57,253 nucleotides of DNA from an uncultured Candidatus Melainabacteria bacterium (GCA_934754775.1 CAKVIM010000011.1:1-57253), one strand, 5' to 3'; shown: positions 1 through 9,461, counted from the stretch's first letter. Numbers and translations: made by a program. The notes: generated by a model not told the origin, from the letters alone.

Positions 1-536
1 ACTACTGTACGTTCTTTTTGCGGAAGTTTGGCAATTGCTTGTTTAATGAGTTTACTCATTTCAACAATCTCAGCTTGTTCATCCGGAAGAGCCGCAGTGT
101 CTTTTATGAAATCGAATGGTGAAGCATTATCAGTTGCAGCCGCAGCTAATCCGTCAATAGACAAAATTGTTTCATAAACAGCTTCTCTTACCTTTGTTGG
201 GGAGATGCTAAATCCCATGTCTTCTGAATTTTCTTCTGCAATTGAATCCGAAACATACGAATCATCATCTTCTTTCTTATGTTTCAGCGTATACCATTTA
301 TAACGATGTCTTAATTCGTTTCTAATTGCCCACTTAACAGCAGTACCAATATACGCATCATTATAATGGGCAAGTTGCTCTTCTGTTTTACCTTTAATCA
401 AAGTTTGCACAGCAATAATACCAATACTAACCAATTCTTCATATTCAATCATATGGTTAGGGATTCGTCTGTGTTCTACTCTAGCTATTTTTTGAACAAT
501 ACCGATGTACTGTTTGATTAAAGTTTTATTATCCAT
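1..536 (-). CDS. Sigma-70 family RNA polymerase sigma factor (FliA/SigF-like), truncated by window edge
   Basis: Translating the minus strand from the ATG at 536-534 gives an open frame of 178 codons that runs off the left edge. Residues about 1-75 look like sigma region 2: the order is an IVQKIA helix, RIPNH, the EELVSIG motif, then a segment with IGTAVKWAIRNELRHRYKW typical of the -10 recognition and melting helices. After an acidic linker the visible end, LPQKERTVV, matches the start of region 4. A purine-rich AAGAAAAG lies before the start. It follows flhB on the same strand, the usual place for a motility sigma factor, so a flagellar FliA-type role is likely. The rest of region 4 is outside the window, so the class cannot be fixed. 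Confidence 0.85.
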   Translation of the reverse strand, partial: MDNKTLIKQYIGIVQKIARVEHRRIPNHMIEYEELVSIGIIAVQTLIKGKTEEQLAHYNDAYIGTAVKWAIRNELRHRYKWYTLKHKKEDDDSYVSDSIAEENSEDMGFSISPTKVREAVYETILSIDGLAAAATDNASPFDFIKDTAALPDEQAEIVEMSKLIKQAIAKLPQKERTV

Positions 537-567
537 CTTTTCTTATTTAAACCTGAGTATATCATAC

Positions 568-604
568 CAAGATTTTAACATTTTTTCAAGATGTAAAAAT
601 CTTG
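568..604 (-). other. Hairpin between flhB and the sigma-factor gene
   Basis: Positions 568-580 and 592-604 form a 13-base inverted repeat with one mismatch (arm CAAGATTTTAACA) around an 11-base loop. It sits after the flhB stop and before the sigma-factor start on the minus strand. No T-run follows the stem, so it is more likely an mRNA processing or attenuation structure, or a protein-binding site, than a full terminator. Confidence 0.45.
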
Positions 605-611
605 CATCATG

Positions 612-1679
612 CTAGTTCCCTTGTTGTTTGTTTTTTAAACCGTAAACAAATAACAAGATTTCAGCAACAGCCTTATATAATTCCGGCGGAATCTGCTGAT
701 TAATATCGACCATTCTGAATAAAGCTCTGGCAACCGGAGCATTATCAATAACAGGAACATTGTGTTTTATGGCAATATCAATAATTTTCTTTGCTATCAA
801 CTCTGTACCTTTAGCAGTCAAGGTCGGAGATTGCATTGTTTCAGAATCATATTTAAGTGCACAAGCAACGTGGGTCGGGTTTCTTACGACAAAATCCGCA
901 TCAGGTACAGAATCCATTGCACCTTGTTGCAACATTTGCATACGACGTTGCCTTAAAGCGGCTTTGACGTGCGGGTCACCTTCTGAGTTTTTGTACTCAT
1001 CTTTTATTTCCTTAAAAGACATTTTCTGGTCTTTCAAAAATTTCCATTTCGTAACACCATAATCGGCTGCAGCTATTATCAGGAAGGCGATACAAGCTTT
1101 ATAGATAAATTCTACAATCAATTTACCGAACTCAATCATAACCGCAAAATGATTGTCAATCGCAGCCAGCATGAGTATACTTTCCAAATGAGCACGATAT
1201 ACCGTCCAACCTACAAGCCCCAAAATTGCTACTTTTAAGATATTTTTAAAGAGTTCAAAAAGGGTTTTCACTTGAAACAAGTTTTTAAAATATTTTGTAG
1301 GATTTAATTTGTCTAATTTTGGAACCAAAGGAGCTGTTGCAACGAGTGGCCCAACTTGTATAAAGTCACCAATAATTGCTACAAATGCTGCAACAAACAA
1401 AATAGAACCAATAATTGCTACTGCCGGAATCAGCGTAACGGAAAGCATGTACGGCAGCCCAACTTCCGACAAGTGCTGATTTGGAATCTGCTCATAAAGA
1501 GTCTTAAAAAGTCCTACAATTAATCTCCATATAAGCGGAGCTAGCATATTGATAAAAGTAAACATAACAAGCAAAGACAATGCCGTTGACACGTCCTTCG
1601 ATTTAACAACCTGCCCTTCCTTTCTTGCTCTTTCAAGCTTTTGGGGGGTGGCGTCAAACTGTTTATCTTCATCACCCAT
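612..1679 (-). CDS. flhB: Flagellar export switch protein FlhB
   Basis: A 355-residue inner-membrane component of the flagellar type III export gate, which switches substrate class from rod/hook to filament proteins. The N-terminus (DKQFDATPQKLERARKEGQV) is the family signature. Four hydrophobic segments lie at about 33-53, 82-105, 145-165 and 185-205. The cytoplasmic domain carries the autocleavage motif NPTH at residues 267-270 (bases 870-881 on the minus strand). Length matches the family (350-380). A purine-rich AAGAAG precedes the start. It lies upstream of a sigma-factor gene on the same strand. The enormous FliD encoded at 45494 would have to pass through the gate this protein helps form. 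Confidence 0.97.
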   Translation of the reverse strand: MGDEDKQFDATPQKLERARKEGQVVKSKDVSTALSLLVMFTFINMLAPLIWRLIVGLFKTLYEQIPNQHLSEVGLPYMLSVTLIPAVAIIGSILFVAAFVAIIGDFIQVGPLVATAPLVPKLDKLNPTKYFKNLFQVKTLFELFKNILKVAILGLVGWTVYRAHLESILMLAAIDNHFAVMIEFGKLIVEFIYKACIAFLIIAAADYGVTKWKFLKDQKMSFKEIKDEYKNSEGDPHVKAALRQRRMQMLQQGAMDSVPDADFVVRNPTHVACALKYDSETMQSPTLTAKGTELIAKKIIDIAIKHNVPVIDNAPVARALFRMVDINQQIPPELYKAVAEILLFVYGLKNKQQGN

Positions 1680-1771
1680 TCTTCTTTTTCCGTTGGATTT
1701 TCGTTTTTGCTGTTAACAGTTTACCATAAAACTTGATTTTATTGTACAATTATTTCTGTAAGGAGTTAATT

Positions 1772-2065
1772 ATGAAAAACGCATTTTTGATTTTATTATC
1801 CCTAGCTTGTATAGCAGGTGCTGCTTATACATTCCTAAACCAAACCGGACATATTCCTATGGTAACAATGTTTTTATTCGGTTTTGCTCTTGCTGTATTT
1901 TTAATGACATTGAAGATGAATGTCAAGAACGCCAAACTCAATTCTTACAAAAGAGAACTGGAAAAAGAATCTATCGCATCAGATGAAAGCAATTCCAAAG
2001 TAAAAGTATTAGAATCAAAAATTGAAGTCTTAGAAAAAGCTCTTGAAAACGCATTAAAAAAGTAG
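1772..2065 (+). CDS. Small membrane protein, LapA-like, two TM helices plus coiled coil
   Basis: A 97-residue protein. I chose the ATG at 1772 rather than the upstream in-frame ATG at 1733 because AGGAG lies at 1761-1765. It has two hydrophobic segments (about 3-20 and 28-48) separated by a short loop with TGHIP, then a lysine/glutamate-rich heptad region with repeated LESKIEVLEKALENAL. This layout resembles the LapA/DUF1049 family, which helps lipopolysaccharide assembly in Gram-negative bacteria, but the similarity is of architecture rather than clear sequence identity. It stands alone between the divergent flhB and the next plus-strand gene. Confidence 0.7.
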   Translation: MKNAFLILLSLACIAGAAYTFLNQTGHIPMVTMFLFGFALAVFLMTLKMNVKNAKLNSYKRELEKESIASDESNSKVKVLESKIEVLEKALENALKK

Positions 2066-2140
2066 CCGTTTAGCTGATTGTCACAACACTTTTATTACAT
2101 AAGATAATATTGTATATATTATGGTTAGGAGTGTGAAACA

Positions 2141-2422
2141 GTGAAAGTTAATGGGATTAATGTCGTTTATTCAAGACCGATAAGAAAGTCTAACCTAAAA
2201 GCAAGAAGCGAACAAAACATACAATTTAAAGGCGATAAAGGACGTACAATAGGCTCTATATTAGGTGCTGCAGGGGCATTAGTTGGAGTAACGGCACTGT
2301 CTGCAATAGGCATTGGCATACCACTACTGCCGATTGTAGCAGCTGGCATAGCAGCAAAAGCCGGTGGTGATGCAGGTGACAAATACGAACAGAAAAAGAA
2401 AAATGAAAGCAAGGGAAACTAG
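2141..2422 (+). CDS. Hypothetical glycine-zipper protein with N-terminal NIQFKG signature
   Basis: A 93-residue protein starting at GTG, with GGTTAGGAG just upstream. Residues 1-8 read MKVNGINV and residues 26-31 read NIQFKG, the short N-terminal signature seen in several other proteins of this window. Residues about 36-75 form a glycine/alanine-rich hydrophobic stretch with GxxxG spacing (a glycine zipper), followed by a charged tail. Such segments insert in membranes or oligomerise. Seventeen bases separate it from the downstream AAA+ ATPase gene, so they are probably co-transcribed. No family recognised. Confidence 0.7.
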   Translation: MKVNGINVVYSRPIRKSNLKARSEQNIQFKGDKGRTIGSILGAAGALVGVTALSAIGIGIPLLPIVAAGIAAKAGGDAGDKYEQKKKNESKGN

Positions 2423-2438
2423 AAAATAGGAGTCAGGT

Positions 2439-3623
2439 ATGATTTCCCCAATTTCCAATCTATCAAACAACAAATTTTATTATAATAACAAATCTCAAAA
2501 TCCGGCAAAAGTAAATTTTGTACCAGAAAGTGTCGGAACGAATTTTAATGCCGACATTTCAGACTATTTACAAATAACAAAATCCCAAAACGATAAAAAA
2601 AATAAGTTATTGTTTGCCGGAATTTTTTCAATGCTTTTGAGCTCTGCCATTATCGGAATAAGTATTGTAACTTCAAAAGGCCATTCCAGTTCTGCAACAT
2701 CCAATTCAAAGATTTGGAGCGGTTTAGCAGAAGGCTTTGCAAGTTTAAAAGAGAACAAAGAGATTCCGACTTTAAATGAGTGCAAAAGTGTCAACAAGAA
2801 GTTGAAAAAATTTTTACAAACACAAATTGATTATGCAAAAGTTAAACCTGATGATATAAAAAAGCTGGGGACACCGGAACCTGCGAAAAGATTGCTTTTA
2901 TATGGACCTCCGGGCACTGGCAAATCCTATTTTGCAAAAATTTACGCTAAAAGTTTGGATGCTGAATACACTGAAGTCAAGTTTTCTGACTTTAATTCAA
3001 CTTGGACAGGACAACATATAGAGCAGTTTACGAGCGTCTTTGAAGATATAATTGCAAATGCCCAAGCAGAACCAAACAAAAAATTTGTTGTAGTATTTAA
3101 TGAAATTGACGCTATTGTAATGCCTGCGGATGCACTAAGAAAATCTGGCACAGGTCATTCTATGTTTAAGCTTGAAGAACGCTCAGTATTATTAAATTGC
3201 ATAGATGAAATTGCAGAAAAAACACCTAACGTCACAATAATAGGCACAACAAACATTGCTCCGAAAAACAATAATCTTGATGGTGCCGCAATGAGCAGAT
3301 TCAAGAATATAATTGGAATTGACTATCCTGAAACAGACTGTTTGTTTGAAGCGTGCAAAGCTCACATAGAAAAAATGGATAGCGGAAAAGATTTTATTAG
3401 TAAAAACGAAAAGAAACTCAAAGATTTATCTGAAAGAATGTACAATAGAAAAGCCTCTTTTAGAGATGTTAACAAAATTATAGACTCATCTAAAAACGAA
3501 TATTTGCAAGATTATGTCAAAAATAACAAAGCGAAATTTAAGTTCGAGTATTTGGAAAACGCATTTAAAGAGCTCGATTTAACCGATGGAGAAATATGCG
3601 GTGCCGCCAACGCATTGGGATAG
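2439..3623 (+). CDS. Membrane-anchored AAA+ ATPase with altered Walker B
   Basis: A 394-residue protein preceded by AGGAG. The N-terminus carries a signature-like KVNF at residues 24-27, then one transmembrane helix at about 57-79. The AAA+ module covers about 115-350: Walker A GPPGTGKS at 156-163, Walker B VVVFNEID with Asn221 where the family has Asp (Glu222 is kept), sensor 1 GTTN, and an arginine-finger-like MSRF. The layout recalls FtsH/katanin/Bcs1-type AAA proteins, but there is no protease domain. The likely role is an ATP-driven remodelling factor at the membrane. Asn for the Walker B Asp could weaken magnesium binding or ATP turnover. Probably co-transcribed with the glycine-zipper gene upstream. 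Substrate unknown. Confidence 0.88.
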   Translation: MISPISNLSNNKFYYNNKSQNPAKVNFVPESVGTNFNADISDYLQITKSQNDKKNKLLFAGIFSMLLSSAIIGISIVTSKGHSSSATSNSKIWSGLAEGFASLKENKEIPTLNECKSVNKKLKKFLQTQIDYAKVKPDDIKKLGTPEPAKRLLLYGPPGTGKSYFAKIYAKSLDAEYTEVKFSDFNSTWTGQHIEQFTSVFEDIIANAQAEPNKKFVVVFNEIDAIVMPADALRKSGTGHSMFKLEERSVLLNCIDEIAEKTPNVTIIGTTNIAPKNNNLDGAAMSRFKNIIGIDYPETDCLFEACKAHIEKMDSGKDFISKNEKKLKDLSERMYNRKASFRDVNKIIDSSKNEYLQDYVKNNKAKFKFEYLENAFKELDLTDGEICGAANALG

Positions 3624-3703
3624 CAACCGACACCATAAATAATCGTTCTTGCACAGATTTTAACTTTATTGTAAAATAATGTTAAGAAAACAAGGAGAGA
3701 TTT

Positions 3704-4321
3704 ATGACAACAGAAACAACTGATTACAGAAAGATTTTGAGCTATGTCCCTACAGTAATTGAATCATCTTCAAGAGGGGAAAAGTCTTTTGATATTTTTT
3801 CAAGACTATTGAGAGAAAGAATTATTTTCCTAGGAACAGAAATTGACGATGAAGTTGCTAACTCTGTTGTTGCACAACTTCTGTTGCTTGATAGTGAAAA
3901 CCCTGAAAAAGATATTATGCTTTACATCAATTCTCCAGGTGGCGTTATCACTGCAGGTATGGCGATTTATGACACAATGAACCTAATCAAAGCTGACGTA
4001 CAAACAATTTGCTTAGGCGAAGCTGCATCAATGGGTGCGTTCTTACTTTCTGCCGGAGCTAAGGGTAAGAGAATGGCTCTTCCTAGTGCCAGAATTATGA
4101 TTCACCAACCATTAGGCGGTGCAAAAGGTCAGGCTACAGATATCGAATTGGAAGCTAAAGAAATTTTGAGAATGAAAGATATGTTAATCGGCATTATGGC
4201 TGAAAACTCAGGTCAACCATTCGACAAGGTAAAAGAAGATTGCGAACGTGACCATTATCTTTCAGCGGCAGAAGCTTGTGAATACGGGCTTATCGATAAA
4301 GTCGTAACTTCAGTGCAGTAA
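3704..4321 (+). CDS. clpP: ATP-dependent Clp protease proteolytic subunit
   Basis: A 205-residue serine peptidase that forms the tetradecameric barrel partnered by Clp ATPases. The catalytic triad is visible: Ser in GEAASMGA, His in MIHQPLGG and Asp in the C-terminal [18 protein letters not shown] block. The processing-region feature [14 protein letters not shown] is present near the N-terminus. Start at 3704 with AAGGAG just upstream. Length is normal for the family. A perfect hairpin terminator follows at 4343-4380, so this is a monocistronic unit. Confidence 0.98.
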   Translation: MTTETTDYRKILSYVPTVIESSSRGEKSFDIFSRLLRERIIFLGTEIDDEVANSVVAQLLLLDSENPEKDIMLYINSPGGVITAGMAIYDTMNLIKADVQTICLGEAASMGAFLLSAGAKGKRMALPSARIMIHQPLGGAKGQATDIELEAKEILRMKDMLIGIMAENSGQPFDKVKEDCERDHYLSAAEACEYGLIDKVVTSVQ

Positions 4322-4342
4322 ATAAGGATTACAATATATGAC

Positions 4343-4380
4343 AAAATCAACAATTGTACAAAGTACAATTGTTGATTTTT
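4343..4380 (+). terminator. Strong intrinsic terminator after clpP
   Basis: A perfect 17-bp inverted repeat (arms 4343-4359 and 4363-4379) with an AAA loop, ending in a T-run. It isolates clpP from metK. Confidence 0.85.
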
Positions 4381-4467
4381 ATTTACATTCGTACTAAGAT
4401 GTTGCTAATGTGTAACCGGGTCGGAATTAAAAACCTTACCGGAGTAATATAAATTAAGGAGAAAAAA

Positions 4468-5739
4468 ATGACATCTAAAAATTTTTTATTCACTTCTGAA
4501 TCAGTTACAGAAGGACACCCTGACAAAGTTTGCGACCAAATTTCAGACGCAATATTAGATGAATTCCTAACACAAGACCCTCAATCAAGAGTTGCTGCAG
4601 AAACAACTGCTACAACAGGTATGGTTCTTGTTTGTGGTGAAATTACATCGAATTGTTATGTAGATATTCCGCAAGTAGTTAGAAACACTGTTAGAAACAT
4701 TGGTTATGAAGGACAATCAGGCGGTGGGTTTGATTGCGACACTTGTGCTGTACTTACAAGCATAGATGAACAATCAGTAGATATCGCTGGCGGTGTAAAT
4801 AAGGCTTTGGAAAGCAGAAGCGAAAATGCTGACACTTCAAAATCAGAAACTGAAAACATCGGTGCCGGCGACCAAGGTATTATGTTTGGTTACGCTTGTA
4901 ACGAAACACCGGAACTTATGCCGCTTCCAATCAGCTTAGCTCACAAATTGTCTTATAGATTAGCTCAAGTTAGAAAAGAAGGCATCTTAAAATACTTAAG
5001 ACCGGACGGAAAGTCACAAGTTACTGTTGAATATGTTGATGGAAAACCTGCAAGAATTCACACAGTATTGCTTTCAACTCAGCACGCTGCTGAAATCAAC
5101 GGCATTAGCGACAATTCTAAAGTTCAATCAATCATCAGAGAAGACTTAAAGAGATGTGTTGTCGACTACGTATTTGAAACAGAAGCAATCAAGCCTGATA
5201 GCGAAACAATTATTTTGATTAACCCTTCAGGCAGATTTGTAGTTGGCGGCCCTCAAGGCGATTCTGGCTTAACAGGTAGAAAAATTATCGTAGATACATA
5301 CGGCGGTTATTCTCGTCACGGCGGCGGTGCTTTCTCTGGAAAGGATCCAACGAAGGTTGACAGATCAGCAGCTTATGCAGCAAGATACGTTGCTAAGAAT
5401 ATCGTAGCAGCAGGACTTGCTGAAAAATGCGAAATTGAATTAGCTTACGCTATTGGTGTAGCTGAACCTATTTCAATCTTCGTTGACACGTTCGGCACAG
5501 GTAAAATCTCTGATGATGAAATTTCTGCATTGGTTCGTTCAAACTTCGATTTGAGACCGGCTGCTATTATTTCAAACTTCGATTTGAGAAACTTGCCTGC
5601 TAAAAACGGCGGTAAATTCTACCAAAAATTGGCAGCATACGGACACTTGGGACGTACAGACTTAAATCTTCCTTGGGAAGCTTTAGACAAGGTTGATACT
5701 TTAAAAAAGTCTTTAAATAGCTCTTGTGCTGTTTGCTAG
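4468..5739 (+). CDS. metK: S-adenosylmethionine synthetase
   Basis: A 423-residue enzyme making S-adenosylmethionine from methionine and ATP. The N-terminal [24 protein letters not shown] is the family hallmark, [12 protein letters not shown] is the ATP-binding motif, and [23 protein letters not shown] is the P-loop-like glycine-rich motif. Length is slightly above the usual 380-400, partly from an insert (about residues 109-124) and a short Cys-containing tail. The start is supported by AAGGAG at about 4457-4462. The product feeds RsmH, RlmN and TlyA elsewhere in this window. I looked for a SAM riboswitch in the 85-base leader and did not recognise one. A terminator follows at 5758. Confidence 0.98.
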   Translation: MTSKNFLFTSESVTEGHPDKVCDQISDAILDEFLTQDPQSRVAAETTATTGMVLVCGEITSNCYVDIPQVVRNTVRNIGYEGQSGGGFDCDTCAVLTSIDEQSVDIAGGVNKALESRSENADTSKSETENIGAGDQGIMFGYACNETPELMPLPISLAHKLSYRLAQVRKEGILKYLRPDGKSQVTVEYVDGKPARIHTVLLSTQHAAEINGISDNSKVQSIIREDLKRCVVDYVFETEAIKPDSETIILINPSGRFVVGGPQGDSGLTGRKIIVDTYGGYSRHGGGAFSGKDPTKVDRSAAYAARYVAKNIVAAGLAEKCEIELAYAIGVAEPISIFVDTFGTGKISDDEISALVRSNFDLRPAAIISNFDLRNLPAKNGGKFYQKLAAYGHLGRTDLNLPWEALDKVDTLKKSLNSSCAVC

Positions 5740-5757
5740 TTGATTAGAATTATTCTC

Positions 5758-5792
5758 AAAAAGACGACTTTTTCTCAAAAGTCGTCTTTTTT
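5758..5792 (+). terminator. Intrinsic terminator after metK
   Basis: Stem AAAAGACGACTTTT (5759-5772) pairs with AAAAGTCGTCTTTT (5777-5790) across a short loop, with T-runs on both ends. Confidence 0.85.
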
Positions 5793-5799
5793 ATTAGCA

Positions 5800-6240
5800 C
5801 CATTACGGGTTAACACCCATCCTAACCTTCCCTAACAAGGGAAGGAATGCAAAACTCGATTATTAAACGTCTTTAGCACCAACCGCAATAGAAAGTAGGT
5901 TGTTTTTCCCTTACGGGCTAACACCTCACCCTTCCCTCTCCTGTAAGGAGAGGGAACGCAAGATGCGTTAGAAAGTAGGTTGGGGTTTCTATCAATAACT
6001 ACAAATAGCAATCTTTCGCACCACGAGCGTTTATAGCGAGTGTAAGAGTGCCGGTTCTCCGGCTGTAGCCATTCAAACCACGCCCGAAGGGCGTAGAAAA
6101 CAATGCGTTATTTCTTTTCTTTTGCTTCGTTTTCTTTTCTTTCTTCGCAATAAAGAAAAGAAAATGAAGAACTTTAAAAGGTTTTAATCTATATCTGAAC
6201 CTCTCCTGTTAGGAGAGGGAACGTAAGATGCGTTAGACCA
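5800..6240. repeat. Intergenic dispersed-repeat cluster (no gene)
   Basis: The 600-base gap between metK and the next gene holds no convincing coding frame. It contains two units of the TTACGGG / CTCTCC...GGAGAGGG family (about 5800-5880 and 5905-5985), one copy of a composite palindrome-rich repeat (6011-6180, in the orientation opposite to the copies at 38586 and 40617), and a partial CTCTCC unit at about 6200-6233. Small palindromes inside include GCCCGAAGGGC and a CTTTTCTTT...AAAGAAAAG hairpin. Confidence 0.8.
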
Positions 6241-6346
6241 TAGTAACCGTTTTTTAATTTATGTAAAATTTTCTTAATTTATAATGACAAGAAAGCATGC
6301 TTTTTATATGATTAATTTGTAGTGAGGAAATAAGGAGTTTTGGCTC

Positions 6347-6823
6347 GTGTTTAATAAGAAGATTGAAACGGTTAATCCTATTCAAAGTACTTTTTCCAGA
6401 GATGAAGATGCTTTTACAGCACTTTCTACTTCTGCGTTATTAGCAAAAAGTTCTGTACCGTATTCTCACAGAAGAATTGCTGATAATTATGTAATCATAA
6501 AGAAAGTATACCGTTTTCAAGCCGTGCAAAGCAGAATCTCTAACGCTGAATTGCAATTACTTAAAAAATACGACTTCAACACTCTTGAATTCTCTACTAT
6601 CAAGCAGATTAATGAAGAACTGTCTTACCTCAAAAAATGGTCAACATCAGGTAACGAACTTTTGAGAAAAGATGCTGACAATCTGCTCCAAATACGTTGC
6701 AAAGAACTGAAATACATTGTGGCAAGCAGATATGCTACCGTCACTAACGAAATATATAACGGCTATAAGGCTTTAGAGAAGTATTTTGAAGAAATATCAA
6801 AGTTCTATTCTCCTATTTGTTAA
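6347..6823 (+). CDS. Hypothetical helical protein with VNPIQ...F N-terminal signature
   Basis: A 158-residue protein starting at GTG, with AAGGAG at 6332-6337. Residues 9-16 read VNPIQSTF, close to the N-terminal signature of neighbouring unknown proteins. The rest is predicted mostly helical, rich in Lys, Glu and Leu, with no hydrophobic membrane segment and no cysteine pair other than scattered residues. No domain recognised. A likely -10 (TATAAT) lies about 60 bases upstream. Confidence 0.65.
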   Translation: MFNKKIETVNPIQSTFSRDEDAFTALSTSALLAKSSVPYSHRRIADNYVIIKKVYRFQAVQSRISNAELQLLKKYDFNTLEFSTIKQINEELSYLKKWSTSGNELLRKDADNLLQIRCKELKYIVASRYATVTNEIYNGYKALEKYFEEISKFYSPIC

Positions 6824-6890
6824 GATTTTTTAACATTTACGCAATTTTAGAGTTTCTCGTGTTTTATTATAGCCGGAAGGTTATAGTAGT

Positions 6891-7568
6891 ATGAAATTGA
6901 ATTCCGTCAACATATATAATAATACGAGTTTCGGGCACGAAACTTCTGAGAAAAAAAGTCCGTATTCGAAAAAGGACAAATTGATTATTGCCGGAATGAC
7001 AACCCTCGGCACAGCAGCAAGTTGTGCAATATTAGCTAAGAGAGCAGGATATTCACTTAACCCTTCCAAAATGTTTAAAAATATCAAGAATTCATATTTA
7101 GCAAAAGTCGTATATCACGACGAAGAAGTCATACCAATAGGAATAGGCTCAGCCCTTGGCGGTTTGGCAGGCGGTTATATGGTTGACAAAAATCCTGAAA
7201 ACAGAAGAGCCAAAAGAAGAGAAACGCTTATGCAAATAGGTAATGTTTCAATCCCAATATTAACGGTTGATTTCCTATCAAAAAAATGTAAAAAATACGG
7301 CAAAGTTGCACAGGCTTGCGGTGCAATAAGCGGGATTATAGGTGGCGTGTATTTAGCAAACTTCGCAATGAACAAGTTAAATGACCTTCTATTCCGTTCG
7401 AAAACTGACAGAGGTATAAAAGCAACCGACTTTTCTGCCCACTTAGATGATACAGTCGTTGCAGCATCATACATATCTTCATCACCAATTGTACATTGGA
7501 TTGCCAGAGTAATCCCGATTGCTTTGATGTGTGCCGGTAACGAAGTCGGAAACAAAACTGCTAACTAA
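6891..7568 (+). CDS. Hypothetical multi-pass membrane protein with N-terminal signature
   Basis: A 225-residue protein. Residues 1-15 contain LNSVNI and TSFG, the same style of N-terminal signature as in the GH13 proteins. After a lysine-rich linker come about five hydrophobic glycine/alanine-rich segments (about 32-50, 82-98, 112-127, 141-162 and 198-216), including a GGLAGGYMV stretch. No family recognised. GGAAGG lies before the ATG. It ends in a strong bidirectional terminator. Confidence 0.7.
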   Translation: MKLNSVNIYNNTSFGHETSEKKSPYSKKDKLIIAGMTTLGTAASCAILAKRAGYSLNPSKMFKNIKNSYLAKVVYHDEEVIPIGIGSALGGLAGGYMVDKNPENRRAKRRETLMQIGNVSIPILTVDFLSKKCKKYGKVAQACGAISGIIGGVYLANFAMNKLNDLLFRSKTDRGIKATDFSAHLDDTVVAASYISSSPIVHWIARVIPIALMCAGNEVGNKTAN

Positions 7569-7582
7569 AAATTTTTATAATA

Positions 7583-7616
7583 AAGACGGCGAACTGCTAA
7601 AGCAGTTCGCCGTCTT
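7583..7616. terminator. Bidirectional intrinsic terminator
   Basis: A perfect 16-bp stem (7583-7598 with 7601-7616, arm AAGACGGCGAACTGCT) sits between two convergent genes, with A/T-rich flanks on both sides. Confidence 0.85.
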
Positions 7617-7643
7617 GTATCTTTACACACTACACTAAAAAGA

Positions 7644-7796
7644 CTAAACCAGCCCTAGAGCTTTTCTATACCAAGAGAATGACTCAAGCTCAGAACCATT
7701 AAAAGTTGTTTTGATTTGTTGTTTTTTCAAATAATTTTCAAACTCATCGTTAAATGCAGATTTAACTGTTTTCGTTTCTTTAGAGATCAATTTCAT
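7644..7796 (-). CDS. Small protein of 50 residues, unknown
   Basis: A 50-codon gene. I chose the ATG at 7796 because AGGAG lies at 7805-7809; the frame could open further upstream at 7829 but without a ribosome site. The protein is charged, helical and soluble (KTVKSAFNDEFENYLKKQQ, ending WYRKALGLV). No family recognised. It converges on the preceding membrane-protein gene and shares its terminator. The good ribosome site and lack of overlap support it as real. Confidence 0.5.
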   Translation of the reverse strand: MKLISKETKTVKSAFNDEFENYLKKQQIKTTFNGSELESFSWYRKALGLV

Positions 7797-8020
7797 TTCT
7801 TTTTCTCCTATATTAATTTTGTTACACACATATATGTTTAAGTTAGTTGTTTTCAGTTAATTTCTACACTTTTCTTGGATACATTCTATCATAAATATAT
7901 AAAGCTCGCAATAAGTATGTGAAGAATTGTTAGCAAAATTACGAAAAATCACCCAATCGGGTAATGAGTATATAATTACAATGGGTGACTATATATACAT
8001 TTTACATCCAAGCTCATATA

Positions 8021-8047
8021 TTGATTTAGGGGTTTGTTTAGTATAAT
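8021..8047 (+). promoter_or_regulatory. Candidate promoter for the FAD dehydrogenase-fliI unit
   Basis: TTGATT at 8021-8026 and TATAAT at 8042-8047, 15 bases apart, about 40 bases before the dehydrogenase start. The spacer is a little short. Confidence 0.4.
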
Positions 8048-8084
8048 CTTAATAAGTAATAGGGTAGTTTGTGGGGTATTTAAG

Positions 8085-9461
8085 ATGTACAATGTTGCAA
8101 TTATTGGTGCCGGTCCGGCGGGGATTTTTTCTGCGTTGGAAATCGTTAAGCTGCGTCCTGAGTGGAAAGTTGTTTTAATCGAAAAAGGGCAAAAAATCGA
8201 AAAAAGAAAATGTCCAATAAGAGAAGGTTCACCCAAATGTGTTAATTGTAAACGCTGTGGCTTACTTTGCGGCTGGGGCGGAGCTGGTGCATTTTCTGAC
8301 GGGAAATTAACGTTAACACCTGATGTTGGTGGTCACCTTGTTGATTATATGTCAAGAGAAAAGGTTGAAGAGTTAATCAAATATGCTGACAATATGTACC
8401 TCGAACACGGAGCTACAGACGAAGTTTTTGGCACAAATATGGATGTATTTAGAGAAATTGAACGCCAAGCAGCATTAGCAGAACTCAAACTCGTTCATTC
8501 CCCTGTTAGACATCTTGGAACAGAAAGAAGCCTTGATGTTTTGAAACATATGCAAGATTTTCTTGACGAAAGAATTACTATTTTGAATAACGTTACAGCT
8601 CAAAGCCTTATCGTTGAATGCGAGCAGGTAAAAGGAATTGTGCTTGATAACGGTGACACTATTAAAGCAGAATACACAATCATTGCTCCGGGAAGAGAAG
8701 GAGCTGACTGGCTTACACACGAATTTGCAAAAAACAAAATTGGTATGGTCAACAATGCAGTTGACGTGGGTGTTCGTGTTGAATTGCCTGCACCTGTTTT
8801 TGCACCACTTACAGACAAATTGTATGAATCAAAATTGGTTTACTATTCACCAACTTTCGGGGATGAAGTCAGAACCTTCTGTATGAACCCGAATGGCGAA
8901 GTTGTACAAGAAAATTACAACGGAATTGCAACCGTAAACGGTCACAGCTATGCGAACATAAAGACTAATAACACAAACTTCGCATTATTAGTCAGCAAAA
9001 AGTTCACAGAGCCTTTCAAACAACCGATTGCCTACGGACAACATATCGCAAGCCTTGCTAACATGCTTGCAGGCGGGATTTTAGTCCAAAGATTTGGGGA
9101 TTTACTGGAAGGCAGACGTTCAACTCCAGACAGAATTAAATCAAGCATAATCACTCCGACATTGAGTTGCGCTACTCCTGGGGATTTGAGCCTCGTAATT
9201 CCATACAGACAAATGAAGAGCATTATTGAAATGTTGTTTGCACTTGATAAAATCGCTCCCGGAACAGCTTCTAGGTATACATTACTTTATGGTATCGAAG
9301 TTAAGTTCTATTCTGCAAGAGTAAAATTAACAAACGAACTTGAGACAGAAGGAGTTAAAAATCTGTTCACAATCGGCGACGGAGCAGGCGTTACAAGAGG
9401 TTTAATTCAAGCTTCAGCATCAGGAGTGTATGTTGCTCAAACAATTTGTGCTCGTGGCTAA
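8085..9461 (+). CDS. FAD-dependent dehydrogenase (COG2509-like)
   Basis: A 458-residue flavoprotein. I placed the start at the ATG at 8085, so that the dinucleotide-binding motif IIGAGPAG sits directly at the N-terminus; the 17 residues before it in an extended frame look unrelated. A cysteine-rich segment (CPIREGSPKCVNCKRCGLLCGWGGAGAFSDGKL) and the C-terminal GDGAGVTRGLIQASASG FAD motif are typical of the uncharacterised COG2509 FAD-utilising dehydrogenases. Substrate unknown. The stop lies a few bases before the fliI start, suggesting translational coupling. Confidence 0.9.
   Translation: MYNVAIIGAGPAGIFSALEIVKLRPEWKVVLIEKGQKIEKRKCPIREGSPKCVNCKRCGLLCGWGGAGAFSDGKLTLTPDVGGHLVDYMSREKVEELIKYADNMYLEHGATDEVFGTNMDVFREIERQAALAELKLVHSPVRHLGTERSLDVLKHMQDFLDERITILNNVTAQSLIVECEQVKGIVLDNGDTIKAEYTIIAPGREGADWLTHEFAKNKIGMVNNAVDVGVRVELPAPVFAPLTDKLYESKLVYYSPTFGDEVRTFCMNPNGEVVQENYNGIATVNGHSYANIKTNNTNFALLVSKKFTEPFKQPIAYGQHIASLANMLAGGILVQRFGDLLEGRRSTPDRIKSSIITPTLSCATPGDLSLVIPYRQMKSIIEMLFALDKIAPGTASRYTLLYGIEVKFYSARVKLTNELETEGVKNLFTIGDGAGVTRGLIQASASGVYVAQTICARG

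Noticed and set aside
4381..4467. SAM riboswitch before metK
   Set aside because: The leader is only about 85 bases and I could not match conserved cores of SAM-I, SAM-II, SAM-III or SAM/SAH classes; a covariance-model search would decide.
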